A program made the position numbers and the translations under genes. The notes beneath the pieces were generated by a model. It saw only the letters and a list, made by a program, of their open reading frames with translations, was not told where the DNA came from and ran no database searches. Source: JAWCNN01 sp038848005 (GTDB lineage Archaea > Thermoproteota > Bathyarchaeia > Bathyarchaeales > Bathycorpusculaceae). Taken from it: DNA of 64,000 bases. Shown in pieces: positions 16,342 to 24,983 of the stretch; within the stretch, counting starts at the first letter, position 1, and every line of letters starts with the position of its first letter. The stretch lies in assembly GCA_038848005.1 (NCBI GenBank), contig JAWCNZ010000004.1:1-64000 (forward strand), given 5' to 3'.

Positions 16342-17514
16342 ATGGGTATAGCAATTTTATATGAAAGCGCTGGAACAGACGAAATGGGCATTCAATTAAC
16401 AGCCCAAATGCTTGGAATAGAATTAACGCATATACCCTTCCGCAAAGTTTCTTTCCTCATCGGAAACAGCGGCTACCACATTAGAAGCAAAGGAAAAGAC
16501 TACTCTAAAACGCTTAATGGAGTTTCTGTGATATTAAACAGGGCGCAAAGCAAAAACAGACGACTTTTCGCCGCAAGCATATTTGAGGCGTTGGGCAAAC
16601 ATGTCATTAATCCCCAACAGGTTGAGTATGTATGCGCCAGCAAACTGCGAACGCTTCTCTGCTTTTGGAAGGAGAAGGTTGGGATTCCAGAAACCGTTTA
16701 TGTGCCATGCGACCCGAAAGAAACCACAGAAAACGGACATGAAATTTCCAATGAAGATGAAATCGCCGACTTAATCCAGCGGGAGTTAGGCAACAAACCC
16801 GTAATCGTCAAACCAGACGCTGGTTCGCATGGAAAAATGGTTCAATTAGCCACAAAAAGACGAGAGCTAATAGACATTTTAAGTCAAATTCAACCTTCAA
16901 TAATAAATCCCATCGGCGTGTTTGCACAAGAAATGGTTCACAAATGGTTTTTTGATTTACGGATAATTGTTGCCAAAGAAAAGGGGAAAAACGCCGAGTG
17001 CCACTCAACAGCCATGGCTAGAGCGGGGCTCAAAGATTTTAGAACAAACACTTATTTGGGTAATATGGTGTTTGGAGTGAAATTGCCCCAAAAAATAAGA
17101 GAGGAATCATTGAAAAGCGCTGAAGCTGTGGGAAAAAACTGTGACGCATGGGTTTTGGCTCTTGACGCAATGATAAACTTTGGAAGAGAGGTAGTAACCA
17201 GCGAGCAGTTAATTTCGGAGTTCAGAAAGTTAACCCCGCTTTTTAATGAAGTGCAGAAGGTTAGAAGCGAAAAAATTAGCCAGAAAACCTTCGCCGAGTG
17301 GAACAAAAAATACGAGGAAGCCTTCCAAAAGTATAAGGAGGCTGAGGCATACGAAAACATTAAAGAAGTAATTCAAGAAAGCATAAACAACATGGAAAAC
17401 CACGTAGTGTTTCACGAGGCAAATGCTTGCCCAGACTTTTGGGAATACACAAGATTAGCCGCCGGAATTAACTTGGCGGAGGAGCTCTTACTTTGTGCAC
17501 AAAGCGTTATCTAA
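16342..17514 (+). CDS. lysX: LysX/ArgX: LysW-glutamate (or -aminoadipate) ligase with a long insertion
   Basis: This ATP-grasp ligase of the RimK/LysX family has an N-terminal domain with VILNRAQSKNRRLFAASIFEALG, ATP-binding KPVIVKPDAGSHGKMV (about 152-167), and metal/substrate residues in HEANACPDFW (about 358-367). It couples the amino acid to the terminal Glu of LysW. Its 390 residues are about 100 more than usual LysX/ArgX. The extra mainly lies at about 277-353, between the ALDAM strand and HEANA, and is rich in Glu, Lys and Gln as in a helical hairpin. The metal ligands appear kept. Confidence 0.85.
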   Translation: MGIAILYESAGTDEMGIQLTAQMLGIELTHIPFRKVSFLIGNSGYHIRSKGKDYSKTLNGVSVILNRAQSKNRRLFAASIFEALGKHVINPQQVEYVCASKLRTLLCFWKEKVGIPETVYVPCDPKETTENGHEISNEDEIADLIQRELGNKPVIVKPDAGSHGKMVQLATKRRELIDILSQIQPSIINPIGVFAQEMVHKWFFDLRIIVAKEKGKNAECHSTAMARAGLKDFRTNTYLGNMVFGVKLPQKIREESLKSAEAVGKNCDAWVLALDAMINFGREVVTSEQLISEFRKLTPLFNEVQKVRSEKISQKTFAEWNKKYEEAFQKYKEAEAYENIKEVIQESINNMENHVVFHEANACPDFWEYTRLAAGINLAEELLLCAQSVI

Positions 17515-17525
17515 GGAGGTTAGGC

Positions 17526-18593
17526 ATGTCTGAGAATAAGGTGCGTGTTGGAATTGTCGGCGGTTCGGGATACGTCGGCGGAGAACTTCTGCGACTGTTA
17601 CTCTTGCATCCAAAAGTGGAAATAACAACCGTTACTTCCAGAAGATACGCAGGCGAATTCGTGTTTGCAGTACACCCAAACCTTAGAGGATTAACACAGC
17701 TTAAATTTGCCCCTTACAGCCTAGAAGACACAAAGAAAAATTGTAATTTGGTTTTTACAGCATTGCCACACGGAGACTCTGTTAGGCTGATTCCAAGTTT
17801 ACTGGAAGCTGGCTTAAAAGTAATTGACATGGGCGCCGATTTCCGCCTAAAAAACCCAGAAGATTACGTTAAATGGTATGGATGGAATCATTCCGCACCA
17901 GAACTACTAAAAGAGGCGGTTTATGGACTTCCAGAGTTCCACAAAAACGAAATAAAAAATGCACGTTTAGTGGCGTGTCCAGGATGCATGGCAACAGCAT
18001 CAATTTTGGCGCTTGCCCCCCTTGTTAAGGGAGATTTTGTGGAAAACGATAGAATAGTTGTTGACGTTAAGATAGGCTCTTCAGGCGCTGGCAGCAGCCC
18101 CACGCTAGCAAGTCACCATCCAGAAAGAACTGGTGGGACAAGACCTTACAAGCCTGTTGGTCATAGGCATCTTTCCGAAATTGAGCAGGAACTGAACAGG
18201 TTAACGGATAAGCCAGTTAAAGTGGCGTTTACACCTCATGCCGTAAACATGGTGCGAGGAATACTCGCAACAGTTCACGCTTTTCTAACCAAAGATGTGG
18301 CAACTAAGGATTTGTGGACAATTTACCGCTCCGCATATGAAAATGAGCCTTTCATACGCTTTGTCAGATACAAAAAGGGGCTTTACCAGTTCCCAGACCC
18401 GAAAATCGTGGTCGGCACAAACTTCTGCGACATAGGCTTTGAATTAGACCCGCACGCTAATAGGCTGGTGGTTTTCTCTGCAATAGACAATTTAATGAAA
18501 GGCGCCGCTGGACAAGCCGTCCAATGTCTAAACATCATGTTGGGAATAAACGAAAAAACAGGTTTGGAACATTCAGGTTTTCATCCGGTGTAA
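17526..18593 (+). CDS. argC: LysW-glutamyl-phosphate reductase (ArgC/LysY)
   Basis: This 355-residue reductase has the NADP-binding GIVGGSGYVGGELLRLL at the N-terminus, VIDMGADFRLK, YGLPEFHK, and the catalytic cysteine in VACPGCMATAS (about residue 150). It reduces the carrier-bound acyl phosphate to the semialdehyde. The frame extends upstream into lysX, but the AAGGAGG at about 17513-17519 fits the ATG at 17526. It lies between the ligase and the kinase, as in other LysW clusters. Confidence 0.93.
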   Translation: MSENKVRVGIVGGSGYVGGELLRLLLLHPKVEITTVTSRRYAGEFVFAVHPNLRGLTQLKFAPYSLEDTKKNCNLVFTALPHGDSVRLIPSLLEAGLKVIDMGADFRLKNPEDYVKWYGWNHSAPELLKEAVYGLPEFHKNEIKNARLVACPGCMATASILALAPLVKGDFVENDRIVVDVKIGSSGAGSSPTLASHHPERTGGTRPYKPVGHRHLSEIEQELNRLTDKPVKVAFTPHAVNMVRGILATVHAFLTKDVATKDLWTIYRSAYENEPFIRFVRYKKGLYQFPDPKIVVGTNFCDIGFELDPHANRLVVFSAIDNLMKGAAGQAVQCLNIMLGINEKTGLEHSGFHPV

Positions 18594-18596
18594 ACC

Positions 18597-19409
18597 ATGT
18601 TAGTTGTCACAAAAATGGGTGGGAAAGTTCTGAGGGGGAATCTTCCCCAAATTGCCGATGACATAAAAGCCTTTGTGAGTAAAGCTGAAAACAAAATTGT
18701 TCTTGTCCACGGCGGAGGGATAGAAGTAACAGCCATCGCCCAAAAATTTGGAGTACCGCCGAAATTTGTCGTTTCTCCAGAAGGTTTCCGAAGCCGCTAC
18801 ACAGACAAAGAAACAATAGAAATATACAACATGGTCATGTCTGGGAAAATCAACAAACACGTGGTTTCAACGCTTCAAAGCCGTGGAATACAAAGCGTTG
18901 GATTGTCAGGTGCAGACGGTTCGCTTTTAAAGGCTAAAAGAAAAAGCAGAATCGTAATAGTTGACGAAAGAAACAGAAAGAAAGTCATTGATGGCGGTTT
19001 TACGGGAAAAGTGGAAGAAGTAAACACGCAGTTGCTTATAACCCTCATAAACAGCGGGTACGTTCCAGTTATAGCGCCAGTAGCCATAAGCGAAAACTAC
19101 GAACTTTTAAATGTGGACGGAGACCGCGCGGCAGCGCAGGTTGCAGGCGCCTTAAAAGCCGACAAATTCATTCTTTTAACTGACGTTGAAGGTGTATTGT
19201 TAAACGGAAAGCCTATACAAAAAATAAACGTTTCCGAAGCCAAAGAAACACTTCCAAAAATTGGAGCTGGCATGATAACTAAAGTTTATGCGGCTGTGGA
19301 AGCCCTCAACCTTGGAGCGAAAGAAGCCATAATCGTTTCTGGGTTGATTAAAACGCCTATTTCCTCAGCAATAAACCACGAAAGTGGAACAGTGATAACA
19401 AATGAATGA
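18597..19409 (+). CDS. argB: LysW-glutamate kinase (ArgB/LysZ)
   Basis: This 270-residue amino acid kinase has KMGGKVLRG, LVHGGGIEVTAIAQKFG, GLSGADGSLLKAKR, NVDGDRAAAQVAGALKADKFILLTDVEGVL and KIGAGMITKVYAAVEAL. It phosphorylates the side-chain carboxyl of the amino acid bound to LysW. It lacks an arginine-binding N-terminal helix. It overlaps the aminotransferase gene by 8 bases. Confidence 0.93.
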   Translation: MLVVTKMGGKVLRGNLPQIADDIKAFVSKAENKIVLVHGGGIEVTAIAQKFGVPPKFVVSPEGFRSRYTDKETIEIYNMVMSGKINKHVVSTLQSRGIQSVGLSGADGSLLKAKRKSRIVIVDERNRKKVIDGGFTGKVEEVNTQLLITLINSGYVPVIAPVAISENYELLNVDGDRAAAQVAGALKADKFILLTDVEGVLLNGKPIQKINVSEAKETLPKIGAGMITKVYAAVEALNLGAKEAIIVSGLIKTPISSAINHESGTVITNE

Positions 19410-20628
19410 AAAAGAGGTTATGGAAATAGAAGACGAGTATTTGGCTAAAGCCTACGCAAAAAGACCAGTAGTGCTTACAAGAGGCGAAGGCGCCTATGTT
19501 TGGGACATAAACGGCAAAAAATACTTGGATTTCACGGGAAACTACGGCGTATGCCTTGTAGGATATTCACGTCCAGAAATTGTTCGTGCAGTTAAGGGGC
19601 AAATGGAAAAATTAAGCTTTTGTCACGGTTCATATTACAATGATGCAAGGGCTGAATTCCTAAAAAAGCTGTTTCAAATAGCCCCTAAACAGTTGAAAAA
19701 GGCGCTTCTGGTGAACAGCGGAGCTGAAGCCGTTGAATGTGCCATTAAACTTGCACGCAAATTTACTAGGCGAACTGAAATAATCGCCATGATGGGAGGC
19801 TTTCACGGAAAAACTTTCGGAGCGCTTTCCGCCACATGGAAAAAACGGTATAGAGAATCCTTTCAACCGCTTGTTCCAGACTTTAAACACGTGCCCAGAT
19901 ACAACATTCAAAAGATAAGGGAAGCCATCACAGAAAAAACAGCGGCCGTCCTAGTTGAGCCAGTGCAAGGCGAAGGCGGAGTAATAGTTCCACCTGAAGG
20001 GTTCTTTCCAGAATTAATGGAAACATGCGAAGAAAAGGGTGTTCTCTTGATATTGGATGAAGTTCAAACTGGAATGGGTAGAACTGGAAAAATGTTTGCT
20101 TGTGAACATTGGAATGTAACCCCAGACGTAATGTGCCTTTCAAAATCCATTGCTAACGGTTTTCCGTTTGGTGTAACCCTAGCCAAAGAGGAAATAGCCA
20201 ATTCGCTTGAGGTTGCAGAGCAAACAAGCACGTTCGGCGGAAACCCCGTGGGATGCGCCGCAGCTTCAGCCACCATTGATGTAACACTTAATGAGAATCT
20301 GCCTGAAAGAGCGGAAAAGCTTGGACGTTACTTTTTGGAGAAACTTAAGGAGTTGGCGGTTAAACATGAAATTGTCCGTGAAGTGCGTGGGATGGGTTTA
20401 ATGATAGGTGTGGAGTTAAAAGTTGACGTTTTAAACGCCATATTAAGCGGAATACAAAAGGGCGTTTTAATGCTTGACGCTGGAAAAAACGTTTTGCGGT
20501 TTTTGCCGCCGCTAATAGTTACGAAAGAACAGGTAGACCATGTCCTAACAGTGCTAGACGAAGTTTTGGAGGGAGAAAAAAATAGAAGAGAAAGCCTATC
20601 CAATCCAGTTCTTGAAGAGGCTTCTTGA
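19402..20628 (+). CDS. lysJ: LysW-glutamate-semialdehyde aminotransferase (LysJ/ArgD)
   Basis: This 408-residue class III PLP aminotransferase has LLVNSGAEAVECAIKLARKFT, GFHGKTFGALS, LDEVQTGMGRTGKMFACEH, the Schiff-base lysine in MCLSKSIANGFPFG, and TSTFGGNPVGCAAA. It transaminates the carrier-bound semialdehyde, here most likely giving LysW-ornithine. Its start overlaps argB and its end overlaps the deacylase gene. Confidence 0.93.
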   Translation: MNEKEVMEIEDEYLAKAYAKRPVVLTRGEGAYVWDINGKKYLDFTGNYGVCLVGYSRPEIVRAVKGQMEKLSFCHGSYYNDARAEFLKKLFQIAPKQLKKALLVNSGAEAVECAIKLARKFTRRTEIIAMMGGFHGKTFGALSATWKKRYRESFQPLVPDFKHVPRYNIQKIREAITEKTAAVLVEPVQGEGGVIVPPEGFFPELMETCEEKGVLLILDEVQTGMGRTGKMFACEHWNVTPDVMCLSKSIANGFPFGVTLAKEEIANSLEVAEQTSTFGGNPVGCAAASATIDVTLNENLPERAEKLGRYFLEKLKELAVKHEIVREVRGMGLMIGVELKVDVLNAILSGIQKGVLMLDAGKNVLRFLPPLIVTKEQVDHVLTVLDEVLEGEKNRRESLSNPVLEEAS

Positions 20629-21670
20629 AATCTACAGTCCATCTGGTAAAGAAGCGGAAGTTGGCGCTTTCATTGCTAATGAAATGGGCAAACTGGGATT
20701 TAAAGTTAGAAAGGACAAAGTTGGAAACATTTTAGGCGAAGTTGGCAACGGAAAAACAACCCTTTTGTTGTGTAGCCACATGGACACCGTGCCGGGTTAT
20801 ATTCCAGTGCGTATGGTTGACGGCAAACTTTACGGCAGAGGCGCTGTTGACGCAAAATCTCCTTTGGCTGCAATGATATTGGCTGCGCATGAAGTTGCCG
20901 AAAAAATTTCTGGGAAAATTTTGGTTGCATGTGCTGTGGACGAGGAAAGAAAAAGCAGGGGGGTTAAACATTTAATAAGGGAGGGTTTAAAGGCTGATTA
21001 TGCAATTTTCGGAGAGCCCAGCGGAACAGAAAACATAGTTATAGGGTACAAGGGACGTTTACTCCTAAAAATAACATGCAAAACTGAAAATGGGCATTCT
21101 GCCACTCCGTGGCTTTTCGAAAATTCCATTGAGAAGGCATTTGAAATTTGGGAGCTTTTGAAGGGAATCCATTTCTCAAACGAAAAATTGGGAAGCCCCT
21201 TCTATTCAACAACCACTTGCCTAATAAAAATTAGGGGAGGCGAAAAAAGCTCTAAGGTGCCATCCAAATGCGAAGCCTTAATAGACATTAGAATACCGCC
21301 TCAACTGACATGCCAACAAATGTACGAAGAAGTAAGCGGGAAAATAAAGGCTTATCAAAAGTCAAACCCGAAAGTTTCGGTTGACGTTAAAATTGAGGAT
21401 TTAATTGAACCTTTCGAAACAGACACAAATAATAGGCTGGTGCAAGTTCTTTCATCAACCATTAGAAGGTTGAAGGGTAAACAGCCGATGCTTCTAAGAA
21501 AAACAGGGTCTGGCGACATGAATTTTCTCGGAAAAGCTTTGGGCATACCAATAGTGACTTATGGACCTGGCAACTCGAAGCTTGACCACACCTCAAACGA
21601 GCATGTGGAAATAAAAGAATACCTAAACAGCATACAAATACTCAAAGAGGCATTGCCAAAACTTTTTTAG
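20612..21670 (+). CDS. lysK: LysW-ornithine/lysine hydrolase (LysK, ArgE-like)
   Basis: This M20 metallopeptidase releases the finished amino acid from LysW. It has LLLCSHMDTVPG (first zinc ligand), LYGRGAVDAKSPLAAMILA, the catalytic glutamate in CAVDEERKSRGVKHL, FGEPSGTENIVIGYKGR and GPGNSKLDHTSNEHVEI near the C-terminus. The only canonical start is a TTG at 20612 without a Shine-Dalgarno. A strong GGAGGG at 20568-20573 points to an ATA codon at 20582 in the same frame, which would add ten residues (EEKAYPIQF after the start). The true start is unresolved. Confidence 0.9.
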   Translation: MKRLLEIYSPSGKEAEVGAFIANEMGKLGFKVRKDKVGNILGEVGNGKTTLLLCSHMDTVPGYIPVRMVDGKLYGRGAVDAKSPLAAMILAAHEVAEKISGKILVACAVDEERKSRGVKHLIREGLKADYAIFGEPSGTENIVIGYKGRLLLKITCKTENGHSATPWLFENSIEKAFEIWELLKGIHFSNEKLGSPFYSTTTCLIKIRGGEKSSKVPSKCEALIDIRIPPQLTCQQMYEEVSGKIKAYQKSNPKVSVDVKIEDLIEPFETDTNNRLVQVLSSTIRRLKGKQPMLLRKTGSGDMNFLGKALGIPIVTYGPGNSKLDHTSNEHVEIKEYLNSIQILKEALPKLF

Positions 21671-21775
21671 ATTGAGACAACCTGAACAAAAGCTGATTTT
21701 CATAATGCTTCGCACCAAAAATTATATTTTAACGAACAAGACATATATCTGCACTCGATGGGTGAAAACAGTATT

Positions 21776-22354
21776 ATGAAACGCAAAATCAAAATGACGC
21801 TTATACTCCTATTGGTTTTGGTTATTGCAATACCCTTAGCATTGGTTTGGTTTTCTTTTACAGAAACTTTTATCTTTTCAAGTAATTTGCGTGTGACGAA
21901 TTTCGTCAATTTGGATTCAGCTTATATTGCAAATGTAACAGAATCGAATAGATTTATAGCACATATTTATGTACTCGTAGAGAATCTAATCTACAATTCG
22001 AGCTTCAGACGTATTGTGTTTTCAATCTGTCACGACAAGAATACTGAACTGGATTCTCTTAGTTTGAGATTTGCCACCAAGCCATACGTGACTTCGCTGT
22101 TTCTGGAGGCGTCAAGCTACGAGTTCTCGGGATTGGTGTTCCATCAAGAGGGTGGAGACGTTCTCTTTTCCGTCAAAGACATGGGAGAGTACGGCAGAGG
22201 AACAATAACGCTTGACTTCGTACTACATCAAAAACCCAATACTTACGCGCTTGACCTTACAATGGATTTTTCAATGCATTATTTGGGCTTTCTGCAATTG
22301 GCAACATTAAAAGCGCATGCATACTTGAACATTCCATTTGATAGTCCTTCATAA
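21776..22354 (+). CDS. Hypothetical membrane-anchored or secreted protein
   Basis: The product of about 192 residues starts MKRKIKM and has one hydrophobic span (TLILLLVLVIAIPLALVWFSF), then a polar beta-rich domain without family motifs that I recognise. It is probably anchored by its N-terminus and exposed outside. An ATG 18 bases upstream is also possible. A TATA-like AATTATATTTTAACG lies near 21719-21733. It lies between the LysW cluster and the convergent isomerase pair and is not obviously related to either. Confidence 0.6.
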   Translation: MKRKIKMTLILLLVLVIAIPLALVWFSFTETFIFSSNLRVTNFVNLDSAYIANVTESNRFIAHIYVLVENLIYNSSFRRIVFSICHDKNTELDSLSLRFATKPYVTSLFLEASSYEFSGLVFHQEGGDVLFSVKDMGEYGRGTITLDFVLHQKPNTYALDLTMDFSMHYLGFLQLATLKAHAYLNIPFDSPS

Positions 22355-22380
22355 AAACACGTTTACACCCAACTAGAAAA

Positions 22381-22893
22381 TTATAGTTTTATTCCTCCGT
22401 GTTTTTTGACATATGGGACTAGCCCGCCTTCGTTGAAAATGTCAAGAAACAGCTTCGGCAACGGCTTAAATTTGAGGGTTACTTTCTTCGTAGTGTTTTC
22501 GATTGTGCCCGTTGTCAAGTTTATTTGGATAACGTCGCCTTCGTCCACTGCGGTTGATATTCCGTTGCATTCTAAAGCCAGCAAACCTGAGTTTATGGCA
22601 TTTCTAAAGAAAATGCGTGCGAAGCTTTCCGCCACAATTGTTTTTATGCCTAAAGCCTTCAAAACGAGTGGTGCTTGTTCGCGGCTTGAGCCAGCGCCGA
22701 GGTTTCTGCCAGCAACTATAATGTCGCCTTCTTTGGCTAACTTTGCAAATTCTGGGCGTATAGCTTCAAAGGCGTGTTTCGCCATTTCCTTCATGTCCAA
22801 AGTATCATACTTGTATTTTCCAGCAATTATCAAATCCGTGTTAATGTTGTCTCCAAACTTCCAAACTTTACCCTTAACTATCAAGTTTTTCAC
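22381..22893 (-). CDS. Isopropylmalate-isomerase-like small subunit (second copy, substrate unknown)
   Basis: This 170-residue swivel-domain protein is of the LeuD/homoaconitase small-subunit family: VWKFGDNINTDLIIAGKY, IVAGRNLGAGSSREQAPLVLKALGIKTIVAESFARIFFRNAINSGLLAL. It differs from the leuD at 50608. The substrate loop after the first strand reads KYKYDTLDMKE instead of KYLTLLDPDE, and the conserved G-C-G-S-S-R is G-A-G-S-S-R. Its partner is the large subunit just upstream, with a 4-base overlap. The substrate is not clear. A homoaconitase role is not required because lysine is made through DAP. Confidence 0.8.
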   Translation of the reverse strand: MKNLIVKGKVWKFGDNINTDLIIAGKYKYDTLDMKEMAKHAFEAIRPEFAKLAKEGDIIVAGRNLGAGSSREQAPLVLKALGIKTIVAESFARIFFRNAINSGLLALECNGISTAVDEGDVIQINLTTGTIENTTKKVTLKFKPLPKLFLDIFNEGGLVPYVKKHGGIKL

Positions 22894-24152
22894 CTCAACA
22901 ACGTTTTTGGATTGGTTATTTTACCAGTAACCGCTGAAGCCGCAGCCACGGCGGGCGAAGCCAAATAAATTTCAGCGTTGGGATTGCCCATTCTCCCTTT
23001 AAAATTCCTGTTTTGCGTGCTTAGGCATATTTCTCCGTCGCCCAGCAAACCCAAATGTCGTCCAACACATGGACCGCAGCCAGGCGGATTTATAACCGCT
23101 CCAGCCTCCAAAAGAGCTTCAATAACGCCTGCCCTTAACGCTTTCATGTAAACTTTTCGGGACGCTGGCTGCACAATAAGCCTCACGTTGGGGTTAACCT
23201 TTCGTCCCTTGAGGATGCGCGCTGCCGTTAAAAGGTCTTCAAATCTTCCGTTTGTGCATGTTCCAATAAAGATTTGGTCAAGCTCAACGTTTTCCACTTC
23301 AGCGACGCTTTTCACGTTGTCAACCGTATGGGGCGCAGCCACCATAAAATCGATTTCGCTTGTGCTGACGGCAAGTGCATCGGCGTAGTTGGCGTTTGGG
23401 TCAGGCGCTATGGATGGAAAAGTTTTGCCTCTTTCCTCAAGTAGGAATTGCTGCGCTTTTTTATCTACTGCGCAAAAGCCAACCTTTGCTCCAGCTTCAA
23501 CAGCCATGTTCGTCAACGTAAACCTTGATTCAACACTCATTTCTTCGATGCATTCGCCTAGAAACTCCATCGCCATGTAAGTGGCGCCATCGGCGCCCAA
23601 CTTACCAATAACATAAAGCATTAAATCCTTAGACATTAAAGGCCAATCCAGTTTTCCGTGAACTTCTATTTTTATTGTTTCTGGAACTTTAAGCCACGTG
23701 GAGCCGTAAGCCATGCCTATGGCGATGTCTGTGCTGCCCATTCCCGTTGCGAAAGCGCCTAGGGCACCATGCGTGCAAGTGTGTGAATCTGCTCCTAAAA
23801 GGAGCATCCAAGGCTCAGCGAATTCTTCAAGCAGGATTTGGTGGCAAATTCCATAACCGACGTCTCTGAAGTGGCATCCGTTTTTATGTGCAAAGTTGCG
23901 CATTATCTCGTGGATGTTGCTGACTTTGTCGCTTGGGCTTGGAGCAGTGTGGTCTATCACCAACAGAATTTTTGATGGGTCGAAAACTTTGTCCACGCCA
24001 AGTTTTGAAAGCTGTTCTATGGCAAGCGGAGCCGTTCCATCATGCGCCATAATAAAGTCTATGTTGGCGGCGACGAACTCCCCGGCTGTAACGGTTCTCC
24101 TAATTTTTTTCGAAAGGATTTTTTCAGCCATAGTTAAACTTATACCGCTCAT
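22890..24152 (-). CDS. Isopropylmalate-isomerase-like large subunit (second copy, substrate unknown)
   Basis: The 420-residue aconitase-superfamily subunit has GADSHTCTHGALGAFATGMGSTD and the Fe-S cysteines in IGTCTNGR and NPPGCGPCVGRH, so a [4Fe-4S] dehydratase is expected. It pairs with the small subunit downstream. It is clearly divergent from the leuC at 49351, for example at DHTAPSPSDKVSN against DHQIPADSVKSAE. It lies downstream of an ACT-domain gene on the same strand, probably in one operon. Confidence 0.82.
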   Translation of the reverse strand: MSGISLTMAEKILSKKIRRTVTAGEFVAANIDFIMAHDGTAPLAIEQLSKLGVDKVFDPSKILLVIDHTAPSPSDKVSNIHEIMRNFAHKNGCHFRDVGYGICHQILLEEFAEPWMLLLGADSHTCTHGALGAFATGMGSTDIAIGMAYGSTWLKVPETIKIEVHGKLDWPLMSKDLMLYVIGKLGADGATYMAMEFLGECIEEMSVESRFTLTNMAVEAGAKVGFCAVDKKAQQFLLEERGKTFPSIAPDPNANYADALAVSTSEIDFMVAAPHTVDNVKSVAEVENVELDQIFIGTCTNGRFEDLLTAARILKGRKVNPNVRLIVQPASRKVYMKALRAGVIEALLEAGAVINPPGCGPCVGRHLGLLGDGEICLSTQNRNFKGRMGNPNAEIYLASPAVAAASAVTGKITNPKTLLR

Positions 24153-24193
24153 AAACTCACATTCGCAAAAGGCAATAATTAACCTTAATGTTA

Positions 24194-24907
24194 TTAAGCT
24201 AAACTTTTCAATTTAGGAGCGCTGTGTTCAAGTGTTTTTCCACATATTTTTCTGGCTTCAGCCATCAGATTCGTTAATATTGTTAAGGCTCTTCCAACAT
24301 CCTTCAACTGAAGAATTAATATTGTTTCGGTTGAACAGCTTAAGGTTTCCTCGATGTTTATGTGTCGCCTTGAAATAGCATTGTAAAATAATGCGACGCA
24401 TCCTGGTGTTTCGATTATTTTTTCGGGACTTGTTATGATTATGGCTACCAAATTGTTTTTCTCTTCGATAATGTTTGTTAATGGAAATTCTGCATGTATT
24501 TTGTCAATCAGTTTATGGTCAAATATCAGCGTTACTGTTTTCATTCCCTCTATGATTTGAATGTATTCCTCATGTGAAAACGCAGTTAACACACTTTTTA
24601 TCGTCTCCAAGTTTCTTCTATTTTTTTCAACTGAGATTTTGGCTATGTCTGTTCTTAGGTGGACAACGCTGTCCGCAATGACTTTTGCCACGTCTTGGTT
24701 GTCCGTAAGCCTATAGCTTACTCTAGCTCTTTTCACGGCAGTTATTATGCTTTCAAGGTTAATTTTGCGGTTTAATATTTCCTCAATCGTCGGCTTTAGC
24801 ATTCTTGCTATTGCGCTGTAGTTTCCATAGCCTTTTTCAAGTGCGCATTGGAGTGAAACATCTTTGTCTATTAATTCTTGGACTACTCTGGATATGCTCT
24901 CGCTCAA
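24194..24907 (-). CDS. ACT-domain protein, possible amino-acid-responsive regulator
   Basis: The 237-residue protein starts at a TTG. The N-terminal part is helical (VVQELIDKDVSLQCALEKGYGNYSAIARMLKPTIEEIL) and could hold a helix-turn-helix. The C-terminal half looks like an ACT region of the aspartokinase type (NNLVAIIITSPEKIIETPGCVALFYNAISRRHINIEETLS). Similar archaeal proteins are annotated only as ACT-domain proteins as far as I recall. It is divergent from argG and upstream of the isomerase-like pair, so it may control either unit. DNA binding is not proven by the sequence. Confidence 0.6.
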   Translation of the reverse strand: MSESISRVVQELIDKDVSLQCALEKGYGNYSAIARMLKPTIEEILNRKINLESIITAVKRARVSYRLTDNQDVAKVIADSVVHLRTDIAKISVEKNRRNLETIKSVLTAFSHEEYIQIIEGMKTVTLIFDHKLIDKIHAEFPLTNIIEEKNNLVAIIITSPEKIIETPGCVALFYNAISRRHINIEETLSCSTETILILQLKDVGRALTILTNLMAEARKICGKTLEHSAPKLKSLA

Positions 24908-24958
24908 TTTTGGTCACTTTTATCTGTTTTTGGTATTTATTAACCAAAAAATATATAA
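24908..24958 (+). promoter_or_regulatory. argG promoter with a perfect 8-bp operator dyad
   Basis: TTTTTGGT (24927-24934) and ACCAAAAA (24943-24950) form a perfect inverted repeat with an 8-base spacer. It lies directly before the TATA box ATATATAAG (24951-24959). A further TTTTGGTC lies at about 24908-24914. The ATG of argG is about 25 bases after the TATA box, so the transcript is probably leaderless. The dyad also lies in the promoter of the divergent ACT-domain gene. The same half-site occurs at the lysW and aromatic promoters. Confidence 0.6.
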
Positions 24959-24983
24959 GTCTTGCGTAAATTCAAAAAGAAAC

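Noticed and set aside
22381..24152. Second isomerase pair as homoaconitase of an aminoadipate lysine pathway
   Set aside because: The small-subunit loop is not the YLRT type, and lysine is fully covered by DAP genes.
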